Assembly (NCBI GenBank): GCA_017429525.1
Contig: JAFROT010000010.1
Coordinates: 62,001-126,000, forward strand
DNA length: 64,000 nucleotides
Origin: Bacteroidaceae bacterium
Lineage (GTDB): Bacteria; Bacteroidota; Bacteroidia; Bacteroidales; Bacteroidaceae
Direction: 5' to 3'
A program made the position numbers and the translations under genes. How positions within the stretch are numbered: position 1 is the first letter of the stretch; every line of letters starts with the position of its first letter. Under the pieces are notes generated by a model. It saw only the letters and a program-made list of their open reading frames with translations, was not told where the DNA came from and ran no database searches. This document shows positions 24,373 to 33,631 of this stretch, one piece after another.

Positions 24373-27084
24373 TTACGAGCCATTGCCCGTCTGCATCCCA
24401 GCGGCAGGCAAGCCCTGAATGAATTCGTCCACCAGCTGCATGCGCATCACGAAAACTGAGCGCATGCGGTCGATGGCTTCGTCAAAAGTCATCGTCTCAT
24501 CGCCGTTGACGCGCGTCCAGATAGGCCATTTCGGCGTGTTCAGCTGAGCTGAAAGACGGATGTGGCGGGCTGCGCTGTCGATGTAGTCGGGGATTGTCTC
24601 CAGCCGAGGCTTCAACAGGAGCCAACGGTCCTTGGCCAATGCGCAGAAATGCGGCGATAGGAACAGCTGAGCCAGATAGTACGTCTCGCGCACGTAGAGC
24701 TCCGTGTAGGGACGGAACGAGCCCCAGTCGAAATCCCACACGGGGCCCGCCTTGATCACGTCGCCCCGATCCTTGTACATGAAGAAGCTGCGACGGTTCT
24801 TCGGCTCCAGGCAGTTGCAGACCTCATAGACGAGCCAGTAGTCGAAGAACGACGCGGCGTCCAGATAGTTGTCGTAGTCGTGACGGAGGAGGCGGTCGTA
24901 GTCGCCGAGCGAGGCCTCCATCTCGTTGATGTAGTGTTGAATGTAGGAGAACTGCTGGTCGGTGAGCGTTGAGGGTCCGGGCTCCTGGATCATATAAGGC
25001 ATCAAGTAGGTTTCGGAGTAGAACTTGTTCACCTCGTCATATTGCTGGTCGACCTCCAGCAAATAGCCTCCCGTCAGTTCGTTGCCTAAGATGTCGAACT
25101 GCGTCATCTCGGCGATATCGACTCGGTTCTTGTCGACCTTGATTTTCTCGCAGAGGAAATACGTTCCCATGTGCTCGCCGTTCAAGATGAGTTCCACGCT
25201 CTCGCCGCGAGGCGTCCAGGCCAGTTCGGTGCGCCTCGCCACCTCAAAGCAGACGTCGTTGCGCAGGAGTGTGCGATCCATCCAGTTGGCCAGCAGCACC
25301 CATCGGCGATCCTTGGGCATGCCCAGCACCTTCTGCTTCTCGTCGAGTTTCAGCGAGAAGGGTTTCTTGGGATAGCTCCAGGTCGTATTGCCTCGCCCCT
25401 TGATGGCCATTGTGCCTTCCATGTCGAGCGAGCCGTCGGCTCGGCGGATGCGTATCTGCGCGCCCTCCATCCACTCGGTCTTGCTCTCGATTGCAGCGCT
25501 GTCGGGCGTATTGATCTCGACGAGCGGAAGGCCCGTCCCCTGAACACTGACGCGATAAGCAACCTCCTCGCCCTGAGCGCCAACGACACGGAGCGTCTGC
25601 GCCGTCGTGAAGTCGATGACCGAGCGGCCGCTGGCTATCTCCTGCTGTCCCACGAAGACATGCTCGCCGTTGGTCTCGAACGTAGGGATAAGCGAAGAAG
25701 CGTCAAAAATGTAAGGCGATGTCACGCTGACCTCCTGTCCGCTGACGGGGACGTCCACGTCGCGTGCGATGCACCCGCTGTTCAGGCTCTCCTTGAAACC
25801 GAACGAGAGAAGGAGGGCTCCGCTGGCCTTCACCTCAAAAGCCGACGAGGAAATCTGCGCAACTTGCCCGTGCAGGTCGGTGCCCGTGAGCACCAGGGCG
25901 ACCGTTTCGTCGTAGCTCTCGCTGCGGCCGAGGTCTTCAATCCAGGCGCGATACTGCCCCTCGCGTCGCACGCCATTCCCGTCGTAGACCTGCTCCACGC
26001 CCGCCAGCCGGTAAGCCGTAGGCGCCGTGACATAACTGCTGCGCGTGAGCGTCCCTACGCGGTCCAGCTCCAGCATGAGGCGGTCGGTCTGCAGTTCCGA
26101 CAGGAGCATGGCCGTCGAGGGATTCACGCGGAACTCCACGCTGGCACGTCCCTTCGAACTGAGCAGCAACGGTCGCACCGCGAGCAGCGCTATGCTGGTG
26201 GGCGTCACGTAAGTGTGGGCGAAGGTGTAGGTCGTGCCGTCGGCCATCGTCAGCACCGTCTGATGCGACCATGGGTCTTCGACAATCGACTGAATGATCT
26301 GGTCTTGGCTCGCGGGATAGGGAGTAACCACCGTGGCCAGCACCACATCGGGCTGTTGCTCACGATAGCTCTCGATGGCGTAGTTGCCATCCGCTGTCAC
26401 GACAACGCGCAGCGAGACGCCCTCTTCTCCGCGTTCACCCTGTTCTCCATGCTCTCCTTGCTCACCCTGTTCACCCTGTTCGCCCTGAACGCCTTGCTCG
26501 CCCTGTTCGCCCTGCGGACCTTGGGCGAGGATGTAGTCGCCCTGGTTGTCCATCAGCCGAGTGAAGGTTGACGCATCGTCATAGGAGATGCACCAGTAGC
26601 CCTGCTCGTCGACCTGCAGGTAAGGGGTGATGCCATCCGTGCCGTCGCGGCCATCCTTGCCGTCAGTGCCGTCGCGACCATCCTTGCCATCCGTGCCGTC
26701 GCGACCATCCTTGCCATCTGTGCCATCGCGGCCATCCTTGCCATCCGTGCCGTCACGACCGTCCTTACCATTGATGCCATCGATGCCATCACGACCATCT
26801 GCGCCATCCGTGCCATCGCGACCATCCTTGCCATCAGCACCATCGCGGCCATTCACGAGGTCGATGGTCGACTCGTCCGAGAAGGTTATCAGCCATCCGT
26901 CCGCAGAGCGCGTCACGGCCGTGATGATGCGTCCCTCGTCGTAAGCCTTGCGCAGGGCAGCCACCGCAGCCTCCAGCCCATCAACACGCTCTTCGAGCAA
27001 ATCCAGCCGCGACTCGACATCACTCAGATCCGTGCAGGCTACAAGTGCCATAAGGAGCACAACCAAAGAGATAATACGTTTCAT
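24373..27084 (-). CDS. CotH-domain lipoprotein with collagen-like repeats
   Basis: 903 residues. Lipoprotein signal peptide (MKRIISLVVLLMALVAC, lipid-anchored Cys17), then a coiled coil (VESRLDLLEERVDGLEAAVA). Two Gly-X-Y tracts follow: about 75 residues of GRDGTDGKDGRDG type (about 78-155) and GEQGEQGVQGEQGEQGEQGE type (about 190-230). The C-terminal half is a CotH-kinase-like domain with GRGNTTWSYPKKPFSLKLDE, LLANWMDRTLLRNDVCFEVA and the catalytic-type WDFDWGSF. The protein is anchored in the outer membrane and presumably displays the domain on a triple-helical stalk. The 18-base tandem DNA repeats could vary tract length. Own promoter at 27113. Confidence 0.9.
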   Translation of the reverse strand: MKRIISLVVLLMALVACTDLSDVESRLDLLEERVDGLEAAVAALRKAYDEGRIITAVTRSADGWLITFSDESTIDLVNGRDGADGKDGRDGTDGADGRDGIDGINGKDGRDGTDGKDGRDGTDGKDGRDGTDGKDGRDGTDGKDGRDGTDGITPYLQVDEQGYWCISYDDASTFTRLMDNQGDYILAQGPQGEQGEQGVQGEQGEQGEQGEHGEQGERGEEGVSLRVVVTADGNYAIESYREQQPDVVLATVVTPYPASQDQIIQSIVEDPWSHQTVLTMADGTTYTFAHTYVTPTSIALLAVRPLLLSSKGRASVEFRVNPSTAMLLSELQTDRLMLELDRVGTLTRSSYVTAPTAYRLAGVEQVYDGNGVRREGQYRAWIEDLGRSESYDETVALVLTGTDLHGQVAQISSSAFEVKASGALLLSFGFKESLNSGCIARDVDVPVSGQEVSVTSPYIFDASSLIPTFETNGEHVFVGQQEIASGRSVIDFTTAQTLRVVGAQGEEVAYRVSVQGTGLPLVEINTPDSAAIESKTEWMEGAQIRIRRADGSLDMEGTMAIKGRGNTTWSYPKKPFSLKLDEKQKVLGMPKDRRWVLLANWMDRTLLRNDVCFEVARRTELAWTPRGESVELILNGEHMGTYFLCEKIKVDKNRVDIAEMTQFDILGNELTGGYLLEVDQQYDEVNKFYSETYLMPYMIQEPGPSTLTDQQFSYIQHYINEMEASLGDYDRLLRHDYDNYLDAASFFDYWLVYEVCNCLEPKNRRSFFMYKDRGDVIKAGPVWDFDWGSFRPYTELYVRETYYLAQLFLSPHFCALAKDRWLLLKPRLETIPDYIDSAARHIRLSAQLNTPKWPIWTRVNGDETMTFDEAIDRMRSVFVMRMQLVDEFIQGLPAAGMQTGNGS

Positions 27085-27112
27085 TCTTACCTTTTGTTTC
27101 TCATTTATGGTG

Positions 27113-27120
27113 CAAAGGTA
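27113..27120 (-). promoter_or_regulatory. -7 box for the CotH/collagen lipoprotein, with family E module upstream
   Basis: The minus strand reads TACCTTTG, 29 bases before the ATG, preceded by the family E module described at 27140-27317. Confidence 0.65.
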
Positions 27121-27139
27121 AGGAAAAAACGGGAACGAA

Positions 27140-27317
27140 AACTTTTTTCAACGAAAACGATAACGAAAACGATGACTTTTTTTCAACCAAAAGCTCTTAG
27201 CGCACTTGACTTCTTGGATTTTGCCTTAGATTATGCAGTTTTTGCACAAAGTGCAATCCGTTAACGTTTTCGTAGAAAAAAATTATCGTTTTCGTTATCG
27301 TTTTCGTTGAAAAAGTT
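27140..27317. repeat. Family E inverted repeat between two divergent promoters
   Basis: The arm at 27140-27173 (AACTTTTTTCAACGAAAACG, then ATAACGAAAACGAT) is repeated in reverse complement at 27285-27317 with a single-base length difference. Each copy lies just upstream of a -7 box, one facing the CotH gene and one facing ansA. The rest of the 27085-27383 gap holds nothing else recognised. Confidence 0.75.
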
Positions 27318-27349
27318 TTCGTTTTCGTTATCGTTTTCGTTATTATTCC

Positions 27350-27357
27350 TATCTTTG
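27350..27357 (+). promoter_or_regulatory. -7 box for ansA
   Basis: TATCTTTG lies 27 bases before the ATG and is preceded by GTTGAAAAAGTTTTCG and TTTTCGTT units (family E). Confidence 0.65.
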
Positions 27358-27383
27358 CACCCAGAAATCAACAGAACCCTCTC

Positions 27384-28433
27384 ATGACCGACCAACCGAA
27401 AGCTACAGGCCGCGTCCTGCTCATCTACACGGGCGGGACCATCGGCATGGGCCGCAACCGCCAAACGGGCGCCTTGGAGCCGCTGGACTTCAACCACCTG
27501 ATCGCCAGCATGCCCGAACTTGCCGCCATTCCCGTGGAGACCGTTGTCCATCAGTTTCCCCAACCCATTGACAGCAGCGACATGAAGCCGCAGCTGTGGG
27601 CGCGCATCGTGCAGATCATCGCCGACCACTACGAGCAGTACGACGGCTTCGTCATCCTGCACGGCACCGACACGATGGCCTTTACCGCCTCAGCCCTCTC
27701 ATTCATGCTCGAGAACCTGACGAAGCCCGTCATCCTCACGGGCTCGCAGCTGCCTATCAACCAGCTACGCACCGACGGCCGCGAGAACCTCATCACGAGC
27801 ATCGAAATCGCCGCAGCACGCCATCCCGACGGACGGCCCCGCGTGCCCGAAGTATGCATCTATTTCAGCGGCAAGCTGCTGCGCGGCAACCGCGCCACAA
27901 AGATCAACAGTGAGGGCTTCAATGCCTTCGACACTTTCAATCTACCTCATCTGGCTGACGCAGGCGTCAACATCACCTACCACGACGAGCTCATCCTGCA
28001 CCCCGACTACAGCCGACCGATGCGACCGCATTTCGCCATGGACACCGGAGTGATTGTCTTCACCCTCTTCCCAGGCATCGAGGAGGACACGGTGCGCCAC
28101 CTCCTGGCCACGCCCCGACTGCGAGGCATCGTCATGCGCACCTACGGCAGCGGCAATGCGCCCCAGCAGCCGTGGCTCATGGAGGCGCTCTCCGAAGCTA
28201 CTGCCCAAGGCATCACCATTATTAATATAACGCAGTGCGCCGCAGGTCCTGTAGCGATGGCCCGCTACAGCGGAGGCTATCTGCTGCAGAACGCAGGTGT
28301 CATCAGCGGCTACGATGGCACCGTGGAATGTGCCGTGGCCAAACTCATGCATCTGATGGGGCATACCACCGACACCGCCCTCATACGCGCTCAGATGAGC
28401 CGAGCCCTTTGTGGCGAGATAACGGTTGGATAA
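27384..28433 (+). CDS. ansA: Type I (cytoplasmic) L-asparaginase
   Basis: 349 residues, the usual size. Hydrolyses L-asparagine to aspartate and ammonia. Catalytic motifs are the N-terminal LLIYTGGTIGMG (Thr19) and the second Thr-Asp pair in LHGTDTMAFTASALSFMLEN. There is no signal peptide, so cytoplasmic. Monocistronic: own family E promoter upstream, tandem repeats and a hairpin downstream. Confidence 0.95.
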   Translation: MTDQPKATGRVLLIYTGGTIGMGRNRQTGALEPLDFNHLIASMPELAAIPVETVVHQFPQPIDSSDMKPQLWARIVQIIADHYEQYDGFVILHGTDTMAFTASALSFMLENLTKPVILTGSQLPINQLRTDGRENLITSIEIAAARHPDGRPRVPEVCIYFSGKLLRGNRATKINSEGFNAFDTFNLPHLADAGVNITYHDELILHPDYSRPMRPHFAMDTGVIVFTLFPGIEEDTVRHLLATPRLRGIVMRTYGSGNAPQQPWLMEALSEATAQGITIINITQCAAGPVAMARYSGGYLLQNAGVISGYDGTVECAVAKLMHLMGHTTDTALIRAQMSRALCGEITVG

Positions 28434-28469
28434 AGGATTTCCTTTGGCTTTACACTTATATACCTTCAA

Positions 28470-28579
28470 GGCTGAGCGTATATACGTACAGGGCTGAGCG
28501 TATAGTACACAAAGGACTGAGCGTATATACGTACAAGGCTGAGCGTATATACGTAAAGGGCTGAGCGTATATACGTAAA
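28470..28579. repeat. Five tandem 21-24-bp repeats (GGCTGAGCGTATATACGTA)
   Basis: Five near-identical units, each containing the palindrome GTATATAC, lie between the convergent ansA and LTA-synthase-like genes. The second unit is mutated to GTATAGTACAC. No spacer structure exists, so this is not a CRISPR array. Confidence 0.75.
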
Positions 28580-28617
28580 GGGCTCTTCGTCCGTATGTAT
28601 TTGTCAATAGGAGCATA

Positions 28618-28647
28618 CCGCCACCAACGGGTTCATGCTGGTGGCGG
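28618..28647. terminator. Hairpin between convergent genes
   Basis: CCGCCACCA (28618-28626) pairs with TGGTGGCGG (28639-28647) around a 12-base loop, between the convergent ansA and LTA-synthase-like genes. No long T-run follows. Confidence 0.5.
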
Positions 28648-28700
28648 CTTGATCATCTGCACTATTATCGAGACGAAGTGGTAAAACTCTTCCGCGATGG

Positions 28701-30644
28701 CTATTCGGTGGGAACAACCATTTCGTTGTTCTTCAGGCGCTCGGCGGTAGCCTGCAGGATGGCTTTGAGTTGGCGTGTCATCGCTTTCTCCTCAGGCAAG
28801 GAGCCTACAAGGTTGTGATGCAAGAGACTATCGCTGCGGTAGCGGAAAAAGCCTGTAGGCTGCTGCCCATCGAACTGTAGGAGGTAGTCGCCCTTGATGA
28901 GCTGTGGGATGTTGAAATTGTTGAAGGCCCATGTGGAGTCGGGCGAAGTGGTGAGGAGGTCCTTGCCAAAGGCGACGAAGGGGCGGTCGTAGCCAAGGTA
29001 GCTCAGGAGGGTGGGCATGATGTCGAGCTGTTGTGCAATGCCGTCGATGCAGCCTCGCGGGAGCTCGCCCGAGGGGTCGAAGAAGAGGATGGGGATACGG
29101 AAATGGCCGAGCTCAGTCTTGTACTCGTCGTGGGTGGTTTTGCTGCTGGCGTGGTCGGCACAGAGGACGAAAATGGTGTTCTCGTACCACGGCTGCCGAC
29201 GGGCGGAGGCAAAGAAGTGGCGGAGGGCGTTGTCGGTGTAGCGGATGCACTTGTGGAGGGCGTGGATGCCCTCGTCGGGGAAGACGTCCTTGTACTGCTC
29301 GGGGATGGCGAAGGGGTGGTGCGACGAGAGGGTGAAGATGGCGGTTACGAAGGGCTCGCGCATCTCAGTCATCTTCGTGCAGAAGAACTGCAGAAAGGGT
29401 TCGTCCCAGATGCCCCAAGTGCCGTCGAAGTCGGCCTTACCGCCGAAGCGCGTGTCGGCATAGTAGTCCTCACGGCTGAAATAGTCGCTGAAGCCAGCCG
29501 AACGGGCGAAAGAGCGGAAACCCATAGAGTTGCTCTCGGCGCCATGGAAGAAGGCGGAATGATAGCCCCAGTGGGCGAGCTCTGTGGCGAGGCTGTTGAT
29601 CTTGTTGAGCGAATAGGTGGAGAGGACGAAGGGGTCGTGCATACGGGGTATGGAGGCGAGGACGGCGGGCATGGCGTCGATGCTGGTCCAACCATTGCAG
29701 AAGGTAGAGCGCCACGTCAGGCTGACCGAGAGGAGCGAGTCGGCAAAGGGCGTATAGCCACGGTAGGTGCCGCCGTCGAGGTGGCGGTTGCGCGAACCGA
29801 TGAACTCCTCGGCGAAGCTCTCAACGATAAGCACGACGACGTTCTTGCGGCGCTCGATGCGATCGGGACGGGGCGTGTGGACGGGCATGTAGAGGCTGTC
29901 GAGTTCAGCCTGGTTGCTGTAATAGACGGGGGTCTTAACGCCTTTATGCTTGAGGGTCTTGATGATGTTGAAGGGGGTGTTGAGGACGACATTCGTCTCG
30001 ATGGGCTGGCTGGCATAGCGGAAGGCATCGTTCGGCGTGATGGGGCGCGTAGCAGTGCGGAAAAGGGCGCCGCGCATGCCACCTACGCAGAGGGCTATGG
30101 CGAGGAGGAAAACGAGGATGTCAACGACCTTCGATGCGCGGGTGCTGCTGGCGTAGGCTTCGGCTCTACGCTCTCGATAGCCCTTCCAGAGCAGGGTGAT
30201 GAGCGCGAGGGCGAGTAGGACAAAATACCAATGGCGGACAACCTCGACGCCAATGATGCCAAGGAGGTTGCCTTCGTTCTCGAATTCGGCAAAGACGTTG
30301 GCCGTCACGCGCTTCTGCGTGAACGAGAAATAGGCCGAGTCCATCAGGTTGACGACAACGGCGAGGACATTGGGGACGAGGAAGGCCCACTTGGCCGCCA
30401 CGCGCAAAGGGCGCTTCTGCTGCCCGAAAGGAAGGAGGGCGAGCAGCAGGTAGAGGCTGCACGTGAAGCAGATGGCAGCCGTGTCGAAAAGGAGTCCTCC
30501 GCGCGACATCGTCAGGAAGGACTGCCATGACATATTGGCGCTCAGCAGCGGCCAGTTCTCAGCCAGGAAAGCGAGGCGGCAGGCCTCGTAGCAGACGTAG
30601 GCAAGAAACACGTTCCAAAGGACGTGCAGGGGAAGTCGTTTCAT
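28701..30644 (-). CDS. LTA-synthase/MdoB-family phosphotransferase, copy 1
   Basis: 647 residues. About five N-terminal transmembrane helices are followed by a periplasmic alkaline-phosphatase-superfamily domain: metal-binding VVVLIVESFAEEFIGS, the nucleophile region NGWTSIDAMPAVLAS, and the distal metal motif LCADHASSKT. Family members transfer phosphoglycerol or phosphoethanolamine to membrane glycolipids. Its place as the last gene of a Kdo/lipid A/core operon suggests that it decorates LPS; that substrate is inferred. The start overlaps the stop of copy 2 by 4 bases. Confidence 0.88.
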   Translation of the reverse strand: MKRLPLHVLWNVFLAYVCYEACRLAFLAENWPLLSANMSWQSFLTMSRGGLLFDTAAICFTCSLYLLLALLPFGQQKRPLRVAAKWAFLVPNVLAVVVNLMDSAYFSFTQKRVTANVFAEFENEGNLLGIIGVEVVRHWYFVLLALALITLLWKGYRERRAEAYASSTRASKVVDILVFLLAIALCVGGMRGALFRTATRPITPNDAFRYASQPIETNVVLNTPFNIIKTLKHKGVKTPVYYSNQAELDSLYMPVHTPRPDRIERRKNVVVLIVESFAEEFIGSRNRHLDGGTYRGYTPFADSLLSVSLTWRSTFCNGWTSIDAMPAVLASIPRMHDPFVLSTYSLNKINSLATELAHWGYHSAFFHGAESNSMGFRSFARSAGFSDYFSREDYYADTRFGGKADFDGTWGIWDEPFLQFFCTKMTEMREPFVTAIFTLSSHHPFAIPEQYKDVFPDEGIHALHKCIRYTDNALRHFFASARRQPWYENTIFVLCADHASSKTTHDEYKTELGHFRIPILFFDPSGELPRGCIDGIAQQLDIMPTLLSYLGYDRPFVAFGKDLLTTSPDSTWAFNNFNIPQLIKGDYLLQFDGQQPTGFFRYRSDSLLHHNLVGSLPEEKAMTRQLKAILQATAERLKNNEMVVPTE

Positions 30645-32509
30645 ACTTTGTCGAGGTAGGAGTAGAGGGTTTGCAGGATGACCTTTGCGGTCTCGATGCG
30701 CGCGGGATCATCGCCTTCAAGAGCGGTCTCGGAAGCGTTGTCGTAGTGGGTCATGCCTGTGGCATCGCGGAAGACGAAGCCGTTATTGTAGGTGTGGAAA
30801 GCGAAAGGATAGGTGTAGGTGTCGGCCGTGACGTCGCGACTGAAGATGAACTCGTCGTGCGGCAGTCCCATCTGTCCGAGGAGGGTGGCGGCGATGTCGG
30901 CCTGGCCCATGAGCGTGTCGATGGTCATCGGCTCGCGGACGGCGCCTCCGAGCAGGAGCAAGGGGATGTGCGGGTTCTTGGTCTGGTCGCCGATGTACTC
31001 GAGGTTAACACCATGGTCGCCGGTGACAACGATGAGCAGGTCCTTCCATGCAGGCGAAGCCTTGAGGCGGTCTACGAAGCGTCCGAAGGCCTCGTCGACG
31101 TAGGCGAAGGAGTTATCTACCATATTGTCCTTGATGCGGTCGTAGGGCACGCGGAACGGCTCGTGGGACGAGAGGGTTTGTAAGGTGGTGTACCAGCGGC
31201 GGCCGCTGTCGGCCTTGCGGATGATATCGTCGGCCAACCAGTCGAATACGTAGCCATCGTGAACGCCCCATGAGATGGTGGGCGCATCGGCAGGGAAGTC
31301 CTTCTGCTGGACGAGGGTGTCGTGACCCGAAGCCCAGTAGTAGTCGCTCTTGTGGAAGATGTTGAGGTTGCCGCCGTGGACAGCCATGGTCTCGTAGCCT
31401 GCGGTGTCGCGCAGCGTGCGCGGCAGGGCAGTGAGGCGTGGCAGCTTGCTGGTGTTGAGGATGACGCTGGTCGTAGGCTGACCGAGGATGCCGCTGAGGA
31501 TGGCAACGAGGCCGCGGTCGGTGCGGAAGCTGGCTGCATGGCAGTTGGTGAAGTAGACGCCTTCGCGGGCCACACGGTCGAAGTGGGGCATCACGCCCGG
31601 TTTGCCGCCCAACGACTCAATGAAACGCGAGCAGAGGCTCTCCCAGACGACGACGAGGATGTTTGGACGGTCTGTGTTCAGAAGCTGCACCTGCGGGACG
31701 CCGTGCGTGGGGAAGAGCGGTGCAAAACGCTCGGCACAGTAAACGGGGTCGAAGGCTTGGAACTGACTGCCGAAATCGCTCTTGATGGAAAGCGAATAGA
31801 TGAAGTTGTAGACGGGGTTGACGGCCGAATGGTTGAAGAACTGATTGCGGCTGTAGAACGAGTTGACAGGTGTGTCGGGGCGTCGTTTGAGGCCACGGAT
31901 GATGCAGAAGAAGAGGCCTGCCACGATGAGATTGACAACGACAATGACGAGGTGCCCCCACCAGGGGAGATCGCTCATAGGATGGGCCGTGAGACGGAAG
32001 ACACGGCTCAATGGGAGCAACACGACGAGGAGCAGCGCCGTGAGCAACACTATGCCTGCAAAGGCCACTACAATATAAGCTACCGAGACGCTGGCGAAAG
32101 CGCCTTTGAGCGAGCGCAGGTAGTGGAGCACTGAGGCCTCAATCTTGAACTGCCACGAGCGGTAGAGCGCCGTATCGGCCAGGGAAAGCAGCACGACGAC
32201 GAAAGCGATAACGATGTCGTAGGCAACAATACAGCGCGTGACATCGAACAGCGGTGCATGGGCAAAGGCCCAGAGCAGCAGCACAGGGATGGCCGTGACG
32301 TAGGCAGCCACCTTCATGTCGGTGCGCAAACCGTGGCGATAGATGTCCAAGAGGTCATGCCGCGTCATGCCGGCGTCGTTAACGCGACGGTTGTAGGCGA
32401 CGAACATGGGCCGCTGCACAAGGACGAAGAAGGCCACGAACACGAGGAAGTGCAGGCAGATGAAAAGGAGGTAGCGAAGGAGCGGACAGAAGAGGGCTTC
32501 AACAATCAT
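30641..32509 (-). CDS. LTA-synthase/MdoB-family phosphotransferase, copy 2
   Basis: 622 residues with N-terminal transmembrane helices (LLFICLHFLVFVAFFVLVQ and later ones) and a periplasmic sulfatase-like domain: NILVVVWESLCSRFIESLGG, a substrate pocket region SFRTDRGLVAILSGI, and VVTGDHGVNLEYIGDQ. It is paralogous to copy 1 but clearly diverged. Both copies have the metal-binding motifs, so both may be active. 70 bases separate it from the GT9 gene upstream, so cotranscription is likely. Confidence 0.88.
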   Translation of the reverse strand: MIVEALFCPLLRYLLFICLHFLVFVAFFVLVQRPMFVAYNRRVNDAGMTRHDLLDIYRHGLRTDMKVAAYVTAIPVLLLWAFAHAPLFDVTRCIVAYDIVIAFVVVLLSLADTALYRSWQFKIEASVLHYLRSLKGAFASVSVAYIVVAFAGIVLLTALLLVVLLPLSRVFRLTAHPMSDLPWWGHLVIVVVNLIVAGLFFCIIRGLKRRPDTPVNSFYSRNQFFNHSAVNPVYNFIYSLSIKSDFGSQFQAFDPVYCAERFAPLFPTHGVPQVQLLNTDRPNILVVVWESLCSRFIESLGGKPGVMPHFDRVAREGVYFTNCHAASFRTDRGLVAILSGILGQPTTSVILNTSKLPRLTALPRTLRDTAGYETMAVHGGNLNIFHKSDYYWASGHDTLVQQKDFPADAPTISWGVHDGYVFDWLADDIIRKADSGRRWYTTLQTLSSHEPFRVPYDRIKDNMVDNSFAYVDEAFGRFVDRLKASPAWKDLLIVVTGDHGVNLEYIGDQTKNPHIPLLLLGGAVREPMTIDTLMGQADIAATLLGQMGLPHDEFIFSRDVTADTYTYPFAFHTYNNGFVFRDATGMTHYDNASETALEGDDPARIETAKVILQTLYSYLDKV

Positions 32510-32579
32510 AGGTTACTAATCAAAATTATACAACAATATTCCCAGGTCATAAATTGTTCTCGTGCTTCTCATTTCCTAC

Positions 32580-33581
32580 TTAAGACGCAATGATTTTCTG
32601 GATGATCTGCTGAACAGGAATAGCACGGGTGCACTGCATGTGCCCGAGCGGACAACTGTCGGAGCCCGCAATCGTGCAGGGTTGGCAGGAGAGGCCTGCC
32701 ATGAGCGCATCGGAAGGAGCCTGCCCATAGCCGAGGAAGCCGCAGGCGGGGGTAGTGCCGCCCCAGAGCGAGACGACGCGGGTGCCGACAAGCGAAGCCA
32801 TATGCATATTGGCCGAGTCCATGGTCAGCATGACGTCGACGTGGGCCATCAGCGCGAGCTCCTCCTCGAGCTGCAGGCGACCGGCCACAACGAAGACGTT
32901 CTCGGCCTTGTCGGCCCATTCATGCAGAAGTTTCTCCTCACGACCGCGTGCGCCAAACAGGAAGACGCGGCTGCGGGGACGCGCGGCAAGCTGAGCTACG
33001 ACCTCACGCATCTGAGCCTCGTCGTAGGTCTTGGAGCGATAGCGCGCAAATGGCGCCACGCCGACCCACTGTTCGTTGGCCTTGGCAGGCAGGTCTGCGG
33101 GCAGAGGGGGCAGACTGTTCTGGAAGAGAGAGGTGAACTGAGGCTCCGCGGGCAAGCCCAGCCGCGCGAAGACGTCGAAATAGCGATTGATGAAAGGCGT
33201 GGCCGAACTAGCGTGATCGTGGAGGATAGAACGGCGTTCGCTACGGTGCTTGTCGAGCATGGCAACGGGCTTCAGATGCAGGCGGAAAAAGGCATCTACA
33301 ATCCACGAGCGAAGGACGTTGTGGAGGTCGGCCACGGCATCGACATGGAGGCGGGAGAGGCGGCGCAGCATGCGCCAGGTGCCTCCCGCTCCCCTACTCT
33401 CGCCTTTCGACAGGCCAATGACCTCGACGTTCGAGGGTGCGTTGATGAAGAACCGCGCCGTAAAGGCCGAGGTGGCCACGACGAACGTGTGCTGCGGATA
33501 GGCACGCGCGACGCTGTAGACGGCGGGGATGGTCATGGCGACGTCGCCGAGGGCTGAGAGGCGAAGAACGAGGACGGTCAT
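32580..33581 (-). CDS. Glycosyltransferase family 9 (LPS heptosyltransferase-like)
   Basis: 333 residues. The N-terminal VLVLRLSALGDVAMTIPAVY is the GT9 hallmark and the C-terminal half has DVMLTMDSANMHMASLVGTR and VSLWGGTTPACGFLGYG, the nucleotide-sugar site. Predicted to add a core sugar to Kdo-lipid A in the cytoplasm. The sugar is not determinable from sequence. Placed between GT4 and LTA-synthase-like genes. Confidence 0.9.
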   Translation of the reverse strand: MTVLVLRLSALGDVAMTIPAVYSVARAYPQHTFVVATSAFTARFFINAPSNVEVIGLSKGESRGAGGTWRMLRRLSRLHVDAVADLHNVLRSWIVDAFFRLHLKPVAMLDKHRSERRSILHDHASSATPFINRYFDVFARLGLPAEPQFTSLFQNSLPPLPADLPAKANEQWVGVAPFARYRSKTYDEAQMREVVAQLAARPRSRVFLFGARGREEKLLHEWADKAENVFVVAGRLQLEEELALMAHVDVMLTMDSANMHMASLVGTRVVSLWGGTTPACGFLGYGQAPSDALMAGLSCQPCTIAGSDSCPLGHMQCTRAIPVQQIIQKIIAS

Positions 33582-33631
33582 ATGTGAAGGAAATGGGAAT
33601 AGACGATGGACAATGGAGAATAGGGTGGTCT

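Noticed and set aside
25171-26571. Long open frame (466 codons) antisense to the CotH/collagen gene
   Set aside because: It mirrors the GC-rich codon pattern of the real gene; no domains, signal or start context.
26630-26870. Short direct repeats that look like an array
   Set aside because: They are the coding repeats for the collagen-like Gly-X-Y tract.
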